This document shows positions 36,972 to 45,970 of a stretch of DNA of 64,000 nt, one piece after another. Position numbers and translations under genes: made by a program. Positions within the stretch are counted from its first letter, which is position 1; each line of letters begins with the position of its first letter. Source of the stretch: Brumimicrobium mesophilum (GTDB lineage: Bacteria; Bacteroidota; Bacteroidia; Flavobacteriales_D; Crocinitomicaceae); the NCBI RefSeq assembly GCF_003025005.1, contig NZ_PVSS01000001.1, positions 310,001 to 374,000 on the forward strand. The letters are read 5' to 3'. The notes under the pieces are model-generated. The model was not told the origin of the DNA. It saw nothing but the letters and a program-made list of their open reading frames with translations, and did no database searches.

Positions 36972-37805
36972 ATGCTAAAGTTTATAGCATTCTTTCGAAG
37001 ATTTAGAGTTTTTCTGGTCTTCCTAATTTTACAAATTGCTGCACTGAGTTCCTTTTTCTCGGTAATGAGTTATCCAAGAACACAATTCTTTAACTCATCT
37101 ACCAATGTAACAGGAACTTTATTGACGTGGGAAAGAAACGTTACGAAATATCTCTATTTGGATGAAGCCAACGAAAAATTACAGGCTGAAAATGTACTGC
37201 TGGAACATAGAATTCCAGACAATTACATATCAATCGACACCAATACTGCGAAAATTAATGACACTTTAAAACGCTTAAGTTTTGAACGTATTCCAGCAAC
37301 GGTTATCAATTCTTCTCACGCACATTCCAATAATTATTTCACAATTAATGCGGGAACGGATAAAGGAATAGCCCGAAAAATGGGAGTTGTTTCTTCAACT
37401 GGAATTGTAGGAATAGTCTATGATGTTTCCGAAAATTTTGCAATTGTCAAATCGGTTCTAACGAAAGACATAAATATCACAGCATTTATTGATAAGTCAA
37501 ATGCTCATGGATTAATTAAATATGATGGAGTAAATCCAAGAAAAGTAAGTCTCACAGGATTTTCGAATGATATTGAAGTTGAAATAGGTTCAGAAGTATT
37601 AGCAAGAGGTAGTGGTGGATATTTCCCACAAGGTGAACCAATTGGAGTTGTAGAAAAACTAGAACCAGTTGAAGGTCAGCCTAGATGGGACATTACAGTA
37701 AAGTTAAATCAAGATATGAGAAAATTGAGATATGTTTATATTATCAAAAACATTCATCAATTGGAACTTGAAGAAATAGAAAAAAATATTCCTCAGCTAC
37801 AATGA
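36972..37805 (+). CDS. mreC: Rod shape-determining protein MreC
   Basis: Protein of 277 residues with one N-terminal transmembrane helix (about 10-30), a short coiled coil (about 58-75) and the beta-rich MreC domain (NYFTINAGTDKGIARKMGVVSSTGIVGIV). MreC links MreB and PBP2 in the periplasm and activates PBP2. It starts 15 bp after mreB and overlaps mreD by 4 bp, consistent with translational coupling. Confidence 0.94.
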   Translation: MLKFIAFFRRFRVFLVFLILQIAALSSFFSVMSYPRTQFFNSSTNVTGTLLTWERNVTKYLYLDEANEKLQAENVLLEHRIPDNYISIDTNTAKINDTLKRLSFERIPATVINSSHAHSNNYFTINAGTDKGIARKMGVVSSTGIVGIVYDVSENFAIVKSVLTKDINITAFIDKSNAHGLIKYDGVNPRKVSLTGFSNDIEVEIGSEVLARGSGGYFPQGEPIGVVEKLEPVEGQPRWDITVKLNQDMRKLRYVYIIKNIHQLELEEIEKNIPQLQ

Positions 37806-38317
37806 ATTATCTCATAAAAAATATTCTTCGCTTATTGATCTTTGTCATTGCACAAGGAATGATTTTCGGGCAGCTGAATTTTGGATTTGGAATTCATCCG
37901 ATGATTTACCCTTTGTTTATTCTAATGCTTCCTTTTGATACACGCCCAGTTGTATTGATGATCTTGGCATTTATCGCTGGTATTTCAATAGATTTCTTTA
38001 TGAATACATTTGGTCTGCATGCCAGTGCTGCTGTATTTATTGCATACATTCGTCCAGCGATTTTTAGACAATTCGCTCCCAGAGATGGTTATGATATCCT
38101 CAAAGAACCAATCGCTAGAGATTGGGGTTATCCTTGGTTTATAAAAGTTTCTGCACTAACAATTCTTCTTCATCATCTTTGGTTTTTTGGTCTCGAATAT
38201 TTCAAATGGTCTGCTTGGAAAGAAATTCTCATGAGCACATTTTTGAGTACCCTAATTAGTTTGACTATATTTATCCTTATTCAAGTACTTTTCTTTAAAA
38301 AGTCTCAAAAAGTATGA
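37802..38317 (+). CDS. mreD: Rod shape-determining protein MreD
   Basis: Integral membrane protein of 171 residues with about five hydrophobic helices. Sequence similarity within MreD is low, so the call rests on length, topology and position between mreC and mrdA. It overlaps each neighbour by 4 bp (ATGA). Confidence 0.87.
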   Translation: MNYLIKNILRLLIFVIAQGMIFGQLNFGFGIHPMIYPLFILMLPFDTRPVVLMILAFIAGISIDFFMNTFGLHASAAVFIAYIRPAIFRQFAPRDGYDILKEPIARDWGYPWFIKVSALTILLHHLWFFGLEYFKWSAWKEILMSTFLSTLISLTIFILIQVLFFKKSQKV

Positions 38318-40188
38318 ATTTAGAAAATAGACGTCTTGTTTTTATCCTGCTTTTTCTATTTGTAGGCATCATTTTTACGGCACGTTTGTTTTATATGCAA
38401 GTAGCAGACGACAAATGGATTGAACGCGCTGGTGAAGTAGCAAAGAAAAAAATTACGATTAAACCACCTCGTGGAATTCTATACGACAGAAATGGTGTAA
38501 AAATAGTAGCCAATAAAACATACTACAACCTCATGTTTATCGAAGATGATATTGAGGATTTAGATACACTTGCATTTTCAAAACTTATTGGAATATCTGT
38601 AGATTCCATTCATCAGAGATTTGCTGAAATTCGCAAGGAATTAGACAGAAAAACAAGAAGTAAAACAACAGGAAATGATACTGTAGTGAACGACTACAGA
38701 ACTTATTTACCCAATGCATTCTTAAAGGAATTATCAGCTGATGAAATTTCGAATATTGCCATGGACTTATCCGAATTCAAAGGTTTTTATGAAGAACCAA
38801 TGAGTATGAGGGATTATCCTTATCCAAATGGAGCAAATATTTTTGGTTATTTGAACGAAATCAGTGGTCCCGAATTAAATTCAGATCGAAGGTTTTATCG
38901 TGTTGGAGATTTTATCGGAAGATCTGGTTTAGAAAAATACTATGAATACGAATTACGTGGTAAAAAAGGAACTAAAGTTATCCTGACTTCTTCAAGAGGG
39001 AAATTAGTTGACAACTTCGCGGAAGGAAAACTGGATACAAATGCGCAGCAAGGTCCACCACTACATCTCGGAATTGACATTATTCTTCAAGCTTATGGTG
39101 AACAATTAATGAAAAACAAATTGGGTTCAGTTGTAGCAATTGAGCCTTCTACAGGTGAAATTTTAGCAATGGTTAGCGCGCCTAATTATGATCCAAACTT
39201 AATGGTTGGTTCACGAAATATCAGAACCAACTATATGAAACTATATAAGGATTCTTTAAAACCTTTTTATCCTAGACCTTTAGCAGCAGAATATCCTCCT
39301 GGTTCAATATTCAAAGTTGTTCAAGCTTTAGTTGGTTTGCAGGAAGGAGTCATCACCCCTGACGCGTCATTTCCATGCACTAAATCTTGGGTAGGATGCC
39401 ACAATCATCCGCCAGCAAATAGCGTAGCTAAAGCTATTCAATTTTCTTGCAACCCTTATTTCTATTATGAGGTGAAGAAAATAATTCAACAAGGAAAACA
39501 TAGTAGTCATTTTAAAGATGCTGCAGAAGGGCTAGCACTTTGGGAAAAGTACATGAACAGTTTTGGTTTTGGAATTAGACCAGAAACAGATATTTTTGGG
39601 TTAAGGAATGGTGTGATTCCAAATGTAGATTTCTATAATCATTGGTATGGAGAATACCGTTGGGCATTTTCGACAATTCGATCTAACAGTATTGGACAAG
39701 GTGAAGTTAAATTAACTCCACTTCAAATGGCAAATTTAGCTGCTATCGTTGCCAATGATGGTTACTATTATGAACCTCATTTAGTAAAAAGCATCGGTAA
39801 AGATGGTCCTCAAGACAAATTCAAAGTTAAAAAACAGACAATGATTGATGCAAAGCATTTTCCTGTAGTTAAAGAGGGAATGCGTGCTGCAGTTAATGAT
39901 CCACATGGTACTGCAAGAAGAGCAAGAATAAAAGATATTGTTGTAGCAGGAAAAACAGGTACTGCCCAAAACCCACATGGTGAAGATCACTCGGTTTTTA
40001 TGGCTTTTGCTCCTTTGGAGAATCCTAAAATAGCTATTGCAGTATTTGTTGAAAATGCAGGGTTTGGTGGAACGTGGGCCGCCCCAATCGCAAGTTTGAT
40101 GATGGAAAAATACCTAACTGGTGAAATTTCAGATTCCATTAAAGAAAAAAGAATTTTAGACCAAAGATTTACAAATATCAATGAGTAA
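38314..40188 (+). CDS. mrdA: Penicillin-binding protein 2 (peptidoglycan transpeptidase)
   Basis: Class B PBP of 624 residues with an N-terminal transmembrane helix (about 7-27), a dimerisation domain, and a transpeptidase domain. The catalytic motifs are SIFK (331-334, nucleophile Ser331), SCN (378-380) and KTG (547-549). It cross-links peptidoglycan in the elongasome with RodA. It overlaps mreD by 4 bp and rodA by 8 bp. Confidence 0.95.
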   Translation: MNLENRRLVFILLFLFVGIIFTARLFYMQVADDKWIERAGEVAKKKITIKPPRGILYDRNGVKIVANKTYYNLMFIEDDIEDLDTLAFSKLIGISVDSIHQRFAEIRKELDRKTRSKTTGNDTVVNDYRTYLPNAFLKELSADEISNIAMDLSEFKGFYEEPMSMRDYPYPNGANIFGYLNEISGPELNSDRRFYRVGDFIGRSGLEKYYEYELRGKKGTKVILTSSRGKLVDNFAEGKLDTNAQQGPPLHLGIDIILQAYGEQLMKNKLGSVVAIEPSTGEILAMVSAPNYDPNLMVGSRNIRTNYMKLYKDSLKPFYPRPLAAEYPPGSIFKVVQALVGLQEGVITPDASFPCTKSWVGCHNHPPANSVAKAIQFSCNPYFYYEVKKIIQQGKHSSHFKDAAEGLALWEKYMNSFGFGIRPETDIFGLRNGVIPNVDFYNHWYGEYRWAFSTIRSNSIGQGEVKLTPLQMANLAAIVANDGYYYEPHLVKSIGKDGPQDKFKVKKQTMIDAKHFPVVKEGMRAAVNDPHGTARRARIKDIVVAGKTGTAQNPHGEDHSVFMAFAPLENPKIAIAVFVENAGFGGTWAAPIASLMMEKYLTGEISDSIKEKRILDQRFTNINE

Positions 40189-41581
40189 TTTCAGAGAAAA
40201 AACAGTTGGTTGGGATTGGTTAACTATTTTGATAGTTGCACTTTTGGTTTTGATGGGAATTGTAAATATTTATTCTGCCGCATTTAATCCAGATCGACCT
40301 TTTTTGTTCGACTTGAAAACCATGTATGGTAAACAAATTATGTGGATTGGAATTGGGCTATTCTTGGGAATTGTAATCTCCTTGATTGATGCCGAATATA
40401 TCCGCAAACTTACTCCTGCAGCTTTTGTAACTGTAGTAATATTACTAATTGTAGTACTTTTTACCGAACCTATTAACGGTGCAAGATCATGGCTTGGAAT
40501 TGGACCTTTTGGTGTTCAACCCTCGGAGTTTTCAAAACTGACCACCGCTTTGATGTTGGCTTATGTTATTTCTGACAACAGAGGAAAACTAATTTCAAAA
40601 AAATCACTCACTTTAGCTTTAGCACTCGTAATTGGAACAATGTTATTGATTCTGATTCAAAATGATACCGGAACTTTCCTTGTATTTACCGCATTTTTCT
40701 TTGTAATGTATCGCGAAGGAATTACGTTTGATCCTATTATTCTGTTCTTTTCGAATCGTGTTTTGGGATTGAGGTTTAAGCATACTTTGGTAGGAATTCA
40801 CTTTATTCCTGTATTATTTGTGGTAATATTCTTGAGTATAATCACACTCTATTTTACAGAATCAAGACATACTTTTTCTTTCTTACCGGGATATGATGCG
40901 CCAGGATGGATGTTATTATTGATCATAATTACCGTATTATTTTCCGTGAGTTTCTTTATCAACCAATCTTTCGCTGCTCAGAGAAGCAAGAAGAAAATGA
41001 GGTCGGCCATCCTTATCGTTTATATTGTTACTGTTGGATTAGTAGGTTTAATATCATATACCTATTTGAACGTTTTACAATCTCACCAAAAAGACAGAAT
41101 TGATCTTTGGTTAGGTAAAATTCAAGATCAAGACGGTAAAGATTACAACAGAAACAGAGCCTTGGCAGCCGTTGGTTCGGGTGGTTTCTCAGGCGTAGGA
41201 TACAAGGAAGCGATTTTGTCTAGTCCAAGAAGTCAGCACGTTCCAGAGAGTGAAACAGACTTTATTTTTTCTGTATATTCAGAAGAATGGGGTTTTCTTG
41301 GTTCTGCAAGCTTAGTAGTGCTATTTACCATTCTCTTGATTCGAATAATTGTGATAGCAGAACGGCAAAAGAGCCGATTCGCAAGAGTTTACGCCAATTC
41401 CGTCGCCATGATTATCTTCTATCACTTTGGTATTAATGTAGGAATGAACATTGGAATTATTCCTGTAATCGGAATTCCCCTGCCCTTTTTTAGTTATGGT
41501 GGTTCATCAATGATGTCCTTTTTAATCATGATTTTGATCTTATTGAAATTAGACAGTCAGCGTAAAGAAGTATTGGCCTAA
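40181..41581 (+). CDS. rodA: Rod shape-determining protein RodA (SEDS glycosyltransferase)
   Basis: Polytopic SEDS protein of 466 residues. Family segments include GARSWLGIGPFGVQPSEFSKL, the loop RSQHVPESETDFIFSVYSEEWGF, and a terminal PFFSYGGSSMM. RodA polymerises lipid II together with PBP2. It is longer than the roughly 370-residue E. coli protein because of an extra stretch with helices at about 205-300. The 3' end abuts the CPBP gene as TAATG. Confidence 0.94.
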   Translation: MSNFREKTVGWDWLTILIVALLVLMGIVNIYSAAFNPDRPFLFDLKTMYGKQIMWIGIGLFLGIVISLIDAEYIRKLTPAAFVTVVILLIVVLFTEPINGARSWLGIGPFGVQPSEFSKLTTALMLAYVISDNRGKLISKKSLTLALALVIGTMLLILIQNDTGTFLVFTAFFFVMYREGITFDPIILFFSNRVLGLRFKHTLVGIHFIPVLFVVIFLSIITLYFTESRHTFSFLPGYDAPGWMLLLIIITVLFSVSFFINQSFAAQRSKKKMRSAILIVYIVTVGLVGLISYTYLNVLQSHQKDRIDLWLGKIQDQDGKDYNRNRALAAVGSGGFSGVGYKEAILSSPRSQHVPESETDFIFSVYSEEWGFLGSASLVVLFTILLIRIIVIAERQKSRFARVYANSVAMIIFYHFGINVGMNIGIIPVIGIPLPFFSYGGSSMMSFLIMILILLKLDSQRKEVLA

Positions 41582-42438
41582 TGAAAGAAAAGTTTCAATC
41601 ATTTTCTCCGTTTCAACAAGCAATTTCATTAATTATAGTGGGAGCTGTTGCGTTTATCATGATTTCTATTGTTGTTTCAATACTTATGACGGTGATTTAT
41701 CCTGAAATGCCAATTGACAACCTAAGCATTCAACTCAAGTCATTTCCTGTTCAATATATGTTTGTCAATTTCTTGCCTTTCCAATTGGGATTTCTTTTAA
41801 CCCCAGGAATTGTCTACACTTATCTTTCTAAAGATTCGGAACAACTCTTATTGAAACCCCAGTTCAAGACCGTAATTTGGTCTTTCCTCCTATTCGTTTG
41901 CGCATTCTTTATGCTGCCGTTCTTCAGTGAAATAAACATATCCATAACTCAATATTTAGGAGTGTATGAAGACTTAGTTGCGGCGAAAGTTTTGGCGGAT
42001 GAACAACTAACTGGATTAGTAGGTGAAAGTGGCTCCATGAGCTTCTATTCTGCATTACTTCTCATTGGAGTCATCACAGGAATAGCAGAGGAATTTGCTT
42101 TCAGAAAGTTCTTGTTCAACCACATGTTAATAAGCTCAAAAAAATTAAGCTTAAGCTTATTGTCCAGCGCATTGATTTTTGCTCTACTGCATTTCAATTA
42201 CATCCAAATCATTCCACTCTTCGTTTTCGGACTAGCGCTTAGTTTGATGTATTATGTTTCTGGAAGTATTATTCCAGGAATCATTATGCACGCCGCTAAC
42301 AACATGATCAATGTGTATTGGCTATCAACCGACAGTTTCCCTTCATGGATGAATGAAATGGAGATTCAAATGGTAATTCCGGCTACTGTTTTGCTTATTG
42401 GGTTGTTGATATATTTAAAAAAGGAATTGAGAATTTAA
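41581..42438 (+). CDS. CPBP family intramembrane glutamic protease
   Basis: Polytopic protein of 285 residues with the Abi/CPBP motifs: EEFAFR (motif 1, catalytic Glu pair), FALLHF (motif 2 His) and HAANN (motif 3). Such proteases resemble Rce1 and bacteriocin-immunity proteins. Its start overlaps the rodA stop by one base, so it is translationally coupled to the rod operon. Whether it processes an elongasome component is unknown. Confidence 0.88.
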   Translation: MKEKFQSFSPFQQAISLIIVGAVAFIMISIVVSILMTVIYPEMPIDNLSIQLKSFPVQYMFVNFLPFQLGFLLTPGIVYTYLSKDSEQLLLKPQFKTVIWSFLLFVCAFFMLPFFSEINISITQYLGVYEDLVAAKVLADEQLTGLVGESGSMSFYSALLLIGVITGIAEEFAFRKFLFNHMLISSKKLSLSLLSSALIFALLHFNYIQIIPLFVFGLALSLMYYVSGSIIPGIIMHAANNMINVYWLSTDSFPSWMNEMEIQMVIPATVLLIGLLIYLKKELRI

Positions 42439-42598
42439 GTGAAAAATGAAGAATCCGTCAATGAACGGACTAGTTGAAAAATAAATAGGCATTAAGGCTT
42501 CTATTGTTAGTTATTCATTTCTAGTTTTAATGCTTATCGGATACCTTGCTAGTAGAAAACCTCCATGAATCGAGCTTGCGAACTCAACAAAACAAATT

Positions 42599-42740
42599 AA
42601 GTGGTTGAAACCACTTTTGAATAACTCTCCGTTTCCATTAGTGAGGGATGAATCCCTCACCAATTGGTTCTATGCAAAGAATGAAGCTTTTTAAAAACTA
42701 ATTCTATTGATGTGGGATTCATCCCACATTCAAAAGAATT
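42599..42740. repeat. Cluster of three REP-like palindromes
   Basis: AAGTGGTTGAAACCACTT (42599-42616), GTGAGGGATGAATCCCTCAC (42641-42660) and TGTGGGATTCATCCCACA (42711-42728). The third lies in a 41-bp element (42700-42740) that is the inverse of 1073-1113, with three differences; two of these form a compensatory pair in the outer stem. The cluster overlaps the 3' end of a decayed gene. Confidence 0.75.
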
Positions 42741-42986
42741 AATAGTTATACATTCCCTCTTCTCCAGCTTAATAACCACTTTCTTCACATCAAAACCAAG
42801 CGTTTTACTACTCTCAAAAATCATCGATTTACGTTTCCTTTCTTTCACATCATAATCTCCACTAAATTGAAAAGTTTGTTGCTCTACTTCTTCGGTATAG
42901 AAATCTTCACAATCCTCTGGATCTACAATTCTAGAAATGGTGAACAGTTTGGTTAGTAAACTTGAAATTTTAGTTATTTCTTTCAA
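42657..42986 (-). pseudogene. 5'-truncated paralogue of neighbouring lipoprotein gene
   Basis: The frame of 109 residues lacks a signal peptide. Residues from about 18 to 77 align with the C-terminal half of the adjacent 151-residue lipoprotein: FSGDYDVKERKRKSMIFES against LSGKYEVIKHKKDLMEFNS, then KTLGFDVKKVVIKLEK against NTIGFKGKEVKIKIER. Its last 30 residues are encoded by REP palindromes. It is best read as a decayed tandem duplicate that begins at the end of its intact sister, whose stop it overlaps by 17 bp. Confidence 0.65.
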
Positions 42987-43425
42987 TCTTGATTTTTACC
43001 TCTTTTCCTTTAAATCCAATAGTATTTAAACTATTGAATTCCATTAAATCCTTTTTATGTTTAATTACCTCATACTTACCTGAAAGAAAATAGCATTGAA
43101 AATCTAAATCCTCTGGAGGAGTTGTGCAATTCACACATGTCGGATCTTTATAAACAATTTCGAAAGTCTTTCCTTTATCTTGAAACTGCCACTGAAAAGT
43201 AGCATTTTCACCATTACTTGTCCATTGAATTTTAGGAATGGAATCATAAATGTTAACGTCTTGTTCTACAAGCCAATTTCCATAATAACCATAAGATTCA
43301 TCATCTACAGTTAAATTAGTTATGGTCCAATTATCACCCTTCATCAGCTTTTTCGAGAATCGTTTTTCTTTGTTACATGAAGAAACTAATAATAGTGTAA
43401 CAACAAAATATAATAAATATCTCAT
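42970..43425 (-). CDS. Lipoprotein, 151 residues
   Basis: Lipoprotein signal peptide with lipobox VSSC (Cys17), then a charged region and a beta-rich domain with a CVNC pair (VYKDPTCVNCTTPPED). No family recognised. It follows the small secreted protein gene after 1 bp in a co-directional array. A truncated sister copy lies immediately downstream. Confidence 0.7.
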   Translation of the reverse strand: MRYLLYFVVTLLLVSSCNKEKRFSKKLMKGDNWTITNLTVDDESYGYYGNWLVEQDVNIYDSIPKIQWTSNGENATFQWQFQDKGKTFEIVYKDPTCVNCTTPPEDLDFQCYFLSGKYEVIKHKKDLMEFNSLNTIGFKGKEVKIKIERNN

Positions 43426-43426
43426 A

Positions 43427-43747
43427 CTATTTTTTTAGTAGACGTTTAGTAATATTTCCTGATGCTGCATTTATATTCTTCATAACCGGAAGAGGAATAC
43501 CTGCGAAAAACATATTTGTGGTTTCATATCCCTCCCATAGGCCATCCCACCCCGTACCTGGCTCATCATAAACTTGATTCACATCCGATTTATTTAAGTA
43601 ATATAAATTATCATCACCATTAGATAGTGGTGGTAATGAATTATTAGTAGGATCATCTGGGTCAGTACTAACCTCATTAATACATTCAGTTTGAGCCTTG
43701 CTGGAAAAAACACAAAAGGTCAAAATTAAAATAGTTAAATACCTCAT
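43427..43747 (-). CDS. Short secreted protein of the VSTDP family
   Basis: Protein of 106 residues: signal peptide (1-18, ending SSKAQ) then CINEVSTDPDDPTNNSLPP. Residues 45-85 (LYYLNKSDVN, LWEGYETTNMFFAG) align with the first part of the 385-residue protein upstream (LFLNNFDWFP, LLNGYVTDNMPFF). The C-terminus diverges and ends in a basic tail, so this looks like an N-terminal remnant or short variant of a larger secreted protein. Confidence 0.6.
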   Translation of the reverse strand: MRYLTILILTFCVFSSKAQTECINEVSTDPDDPTNNSLPPLSNGDDNLYYLNKSDVNQVYDEPGTGWDGLWEGYETTNMFFAGIPLPVMKNINAASGNITKRLLKK

Positions 43748-43772
43748 TTTAAATGATTTTTATATGATTAAT

Positions 43773-44528
43773 TTATAGTTGTCTACCTACATAATAAAAA
43801 GAAGCAATTGATGGACTGTTCCCAACAACTTCAATTCTTACTTCCCCTGACAGTTGATGCCATAATCTAACTTGTTGTGAACCTGTTGCATACCTGATTT
43901 CACGATAATTAGTATACAATTGACTTGATTTATTTAATATATCATTTCCTTGTCCATCATAGTTAAACATATCTATAACCAAATTATTGGTATTGTCAAG
44001 TCTAAAATCAACATTAATATGAACACTATCAGAACCATTTCTTTCTTTCACCCTAAATGTACCTTGCAACAAATAAGTAGAGTCACGAACATCATGACTA
44101 GATACATTAATATATTTAACAATAGAATCATAACCATCATCATTTGGGAAGCAAATAGAATTAGGATCTTTTTTAACAACACAAATTATGGATAAAGATT
44201 GACCAGCATAATTTGCCCCAAAATATCTTTCAACTTCCTGCTCACCAGAGATGGTTTCTTGTCCTAAATACCAAGTCACATGTGCATCTTTTTCTAATGC
44301 AGAAAAACGAACAGTCTTGTCTTGTATAATTGTGTCAGTGTTGGTGTAAAAGTTTAAGGGAGCAGCAGAACTAGACGTACGTTCTTCCATCAAAAAATCA
44401 GCACTGATTTCTTTAGAGCAGTCACAAGCATTTTGAGGGTCATTAATTTCAGGCTGTTCTTTCCTACAAGAAAATAAAACAAGTAAAAACACAGAAGTGA
44501 GCAGTAGTATTTTTATTAAAGTTTTCAT
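43773..44528 (-). CDS. Lipoprotein with CDC and CFPNDDG motifs
   Basis: Protein of 251 residues with lipobox LFSC (Cys21). The mature part starts with NACDCSKEISADF, followed by an Ig/PKD-like beta domain containing SICFPNDDGYDSIVK. The first 25 residues are nearly identical to those of the lipoprotein at 45971-46756, including at DNA level, which indicates recent duplication or gene conversion. The role is unknown; pairing with VSTDP-type secreted proteins is repeated along the array. Confidence 0.75.
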   Translation of the reverse strand: MKTLIKILLLTSVFLLVLFSCRKEQPEINDPQNACDCSKEISADFLMEERTSSSAAPLNFYTNTDTIIQDKTVRFSALEKDAHVTWYLGQETISGEQEVERYFGANYAGQSLSIICVVKKDPNSICFPNDDGYDSIVKYINVSSHDVRDSTYLLQGTFRVKERNGSDSVHINVDFRLDNTNNLVIDMFNYDGQGNDILNKSSQLYTNYREIRYATGSQQVRLWHQLSGEVRIEVVGNSPSIASFYYVGRQL

Positions 44529-44557
44529 AGCTTTTTTAAATTACGAATGATTAATTA

Positions 44558-44743
44558 TCAATTACGAATCCAATTAAAATGATTTAAGAAAAGTGCATCA
44601 TAACCATTTGAATTAATATCATTTGGTAGATTTGAATTCGTTGGTGAGTTTGGGTTCGTGCTCACGTTATTAATACAAGGAAAGGTTTGCGCCCATATTG
44701 TAAAAGACATTAATGTCAGTAAAATAGTTGCTATTGTTTTCAT
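44558..44743 (-). CDS. 61-residue truncated VSTDP-family secreted protein
   Basis: Signal peptide (1-18, ending IWAQ) and the family leader CINNVSTNPNSPTNSNLP, then YDALFLNHFNWIRN and a stop. The end matches YGDLFLNNFDWFP of the 385-residue protein, after which the remainder is missing. It is either a decayed paralogue or a minimal exported peptide. Confidence 0.55.
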   Translation of the reverse strand: MKTIATILLTLMSFTIWAQTFPCINNVSTNPNSPTNSNLPNDINSNGYDALFLNHFNWIRN

Positions 44744-44800
44744 ACATTTCTAATTTATTTTTCTACCGAAAATATGTTTATTGATTTCTTGATTTGGATC

Positions 44801-45958
44801 TCAATTAATTACAAGTTCAGGCGCCTCTGTTGCCAATAAAGCAAAAGTTAAAGCATTAGCTCCGCCTGCTGTAATTAAATTTGCTCCAAATTTCACAGCA
44901 ATACTGCCCCACTTTAATATAGCAAGATTTTTTTTCACTTTTTTATTATGAGAAGCATTAGCTGTTATCGTTGAATCATAAACCTCAAGTTTCTTAATGT
45001 AACCATCTATAAGACCTTGCATTTCACCATAAATTACGAAACCACCTTCTGCCTCTGATGAACCATGTTTCTTAAAATTTGATAAATAATCTCCATGAAG
45101 TAATTCATCATCATTAGCACCACCTATTATTTCTTTTTCAATTTCAATTCCTCCACCATGCAGAGTTAATTTATCATTTCTTACTAAATCATAGTTAAAG
45201 CTTAAAGAAGAAGGCCATTTACAAACACATGGATCAAATGCCACTTGGAATTCAGCTACAAACCATTGATTTTTAACATTATTTGCCTCACACAATGCCG
45301 TGTATTCCCAAACCGTTGTTTTCTGATCTAAAGATTTATCTATTCCATCTGCCAATCTTAACATGCCATTTAAGTTTTCACCTTGGATTTTCCTATTTAT
45401 TACTAAATTAACTCTGATGGACTGCCAATAGTTCTCTGTTGCCCATTCTTCACCAACCTTAGCATGAATTCTGATTTTCCCTGTGAACTTATTATATAAA
45501 ATAATATATGGCTTTGTTTGATAGGTATTTGTTGAATTATAATCTTCATTCGAATTTTCAAAAGGCTCCATATTAGGATAGTAACCTAGATTTACTGCTA
45601 ATAATTCCCAACCATTTTCATGAGTTGGCCATAAATTGGAAAAGACTTCACTTTGTAAATAGTCATAAAAGCTCGACATACCATCATTATGAGTATGCAG
45701 CATAGTATTATTATTTTGATTAAAAAACGGCATATTATCGGTAACATAACCATTTAACAAACCACTTGGTGAAGTTGGAAACCAATCAAAATTATTCAAA
45801 AATAAATCGCCATAATCAGGACTTGGAGAGTTAGTTGGCAAACTATTATTGGTTGGATTATTATGATTCGTACTTACTCCATTTACATAATTTGTTTCTT
45901 GAGTACTTGCATAATTTAATAATAATGCAAACCCAATTGATAAGAATATTTTTTTCAT
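44801..45958 (-). CDS. VSTDP-family secreted protein, 385 residues
   Basis: Signal peptide (about 1-19), the leader VNGVSTNHNNPTNNSLP, then a large domain with GWELLAVNLGYYPNMEPF, YIILYNKFTGKIRIH and WFVAEFQVAFDPCVC. It ends in a hydrophobic stretch (about 345-385, ILKWGSIAVKFGANLITAGG). In related Bacteroidota proteins this kind of domain is, as far as I recall, the N-terminal half of a longer secreted chain, so this copy may be C-terminally truncated. It is the longest member of the array. Confidence 0.7.
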   Translation of the reverse strand: MKKIFLSIGFALLLNYASTQETNYVNGVSTNHNNPTNNSLPTNSPSPDYGDLFLNNFDWFPTSPSGLLNGYVTDNMPFFNQNNNTMLHTHNDGMSSFYDYLQSEVFSNLWPTHENGWELLAVNLGYYPNMEPFENSNEDYNSTNTYQTKPYIILYNKFTGKIRIHAKVGEEWATENYWQSIRVNLVINRKIQGENLNGMLRLADGIDKSLDQKTTVWEYTALCEANNVKNQWFVAEFQVAFDPCVCKWPSSLSFNYDLVRNDKLTLHGGGIEIEKEIIGGANDDELLHGDYLSNFKKHGSSEAEGGFVIYGEMQGLIDGYIKKLEVYDSTITANASHNKKVKKNLAILKWGSIAVKFGANLITAGGANALTFALLATEAPELVIN

Positions 45959-45970
45959 AAGATTTTAGTT

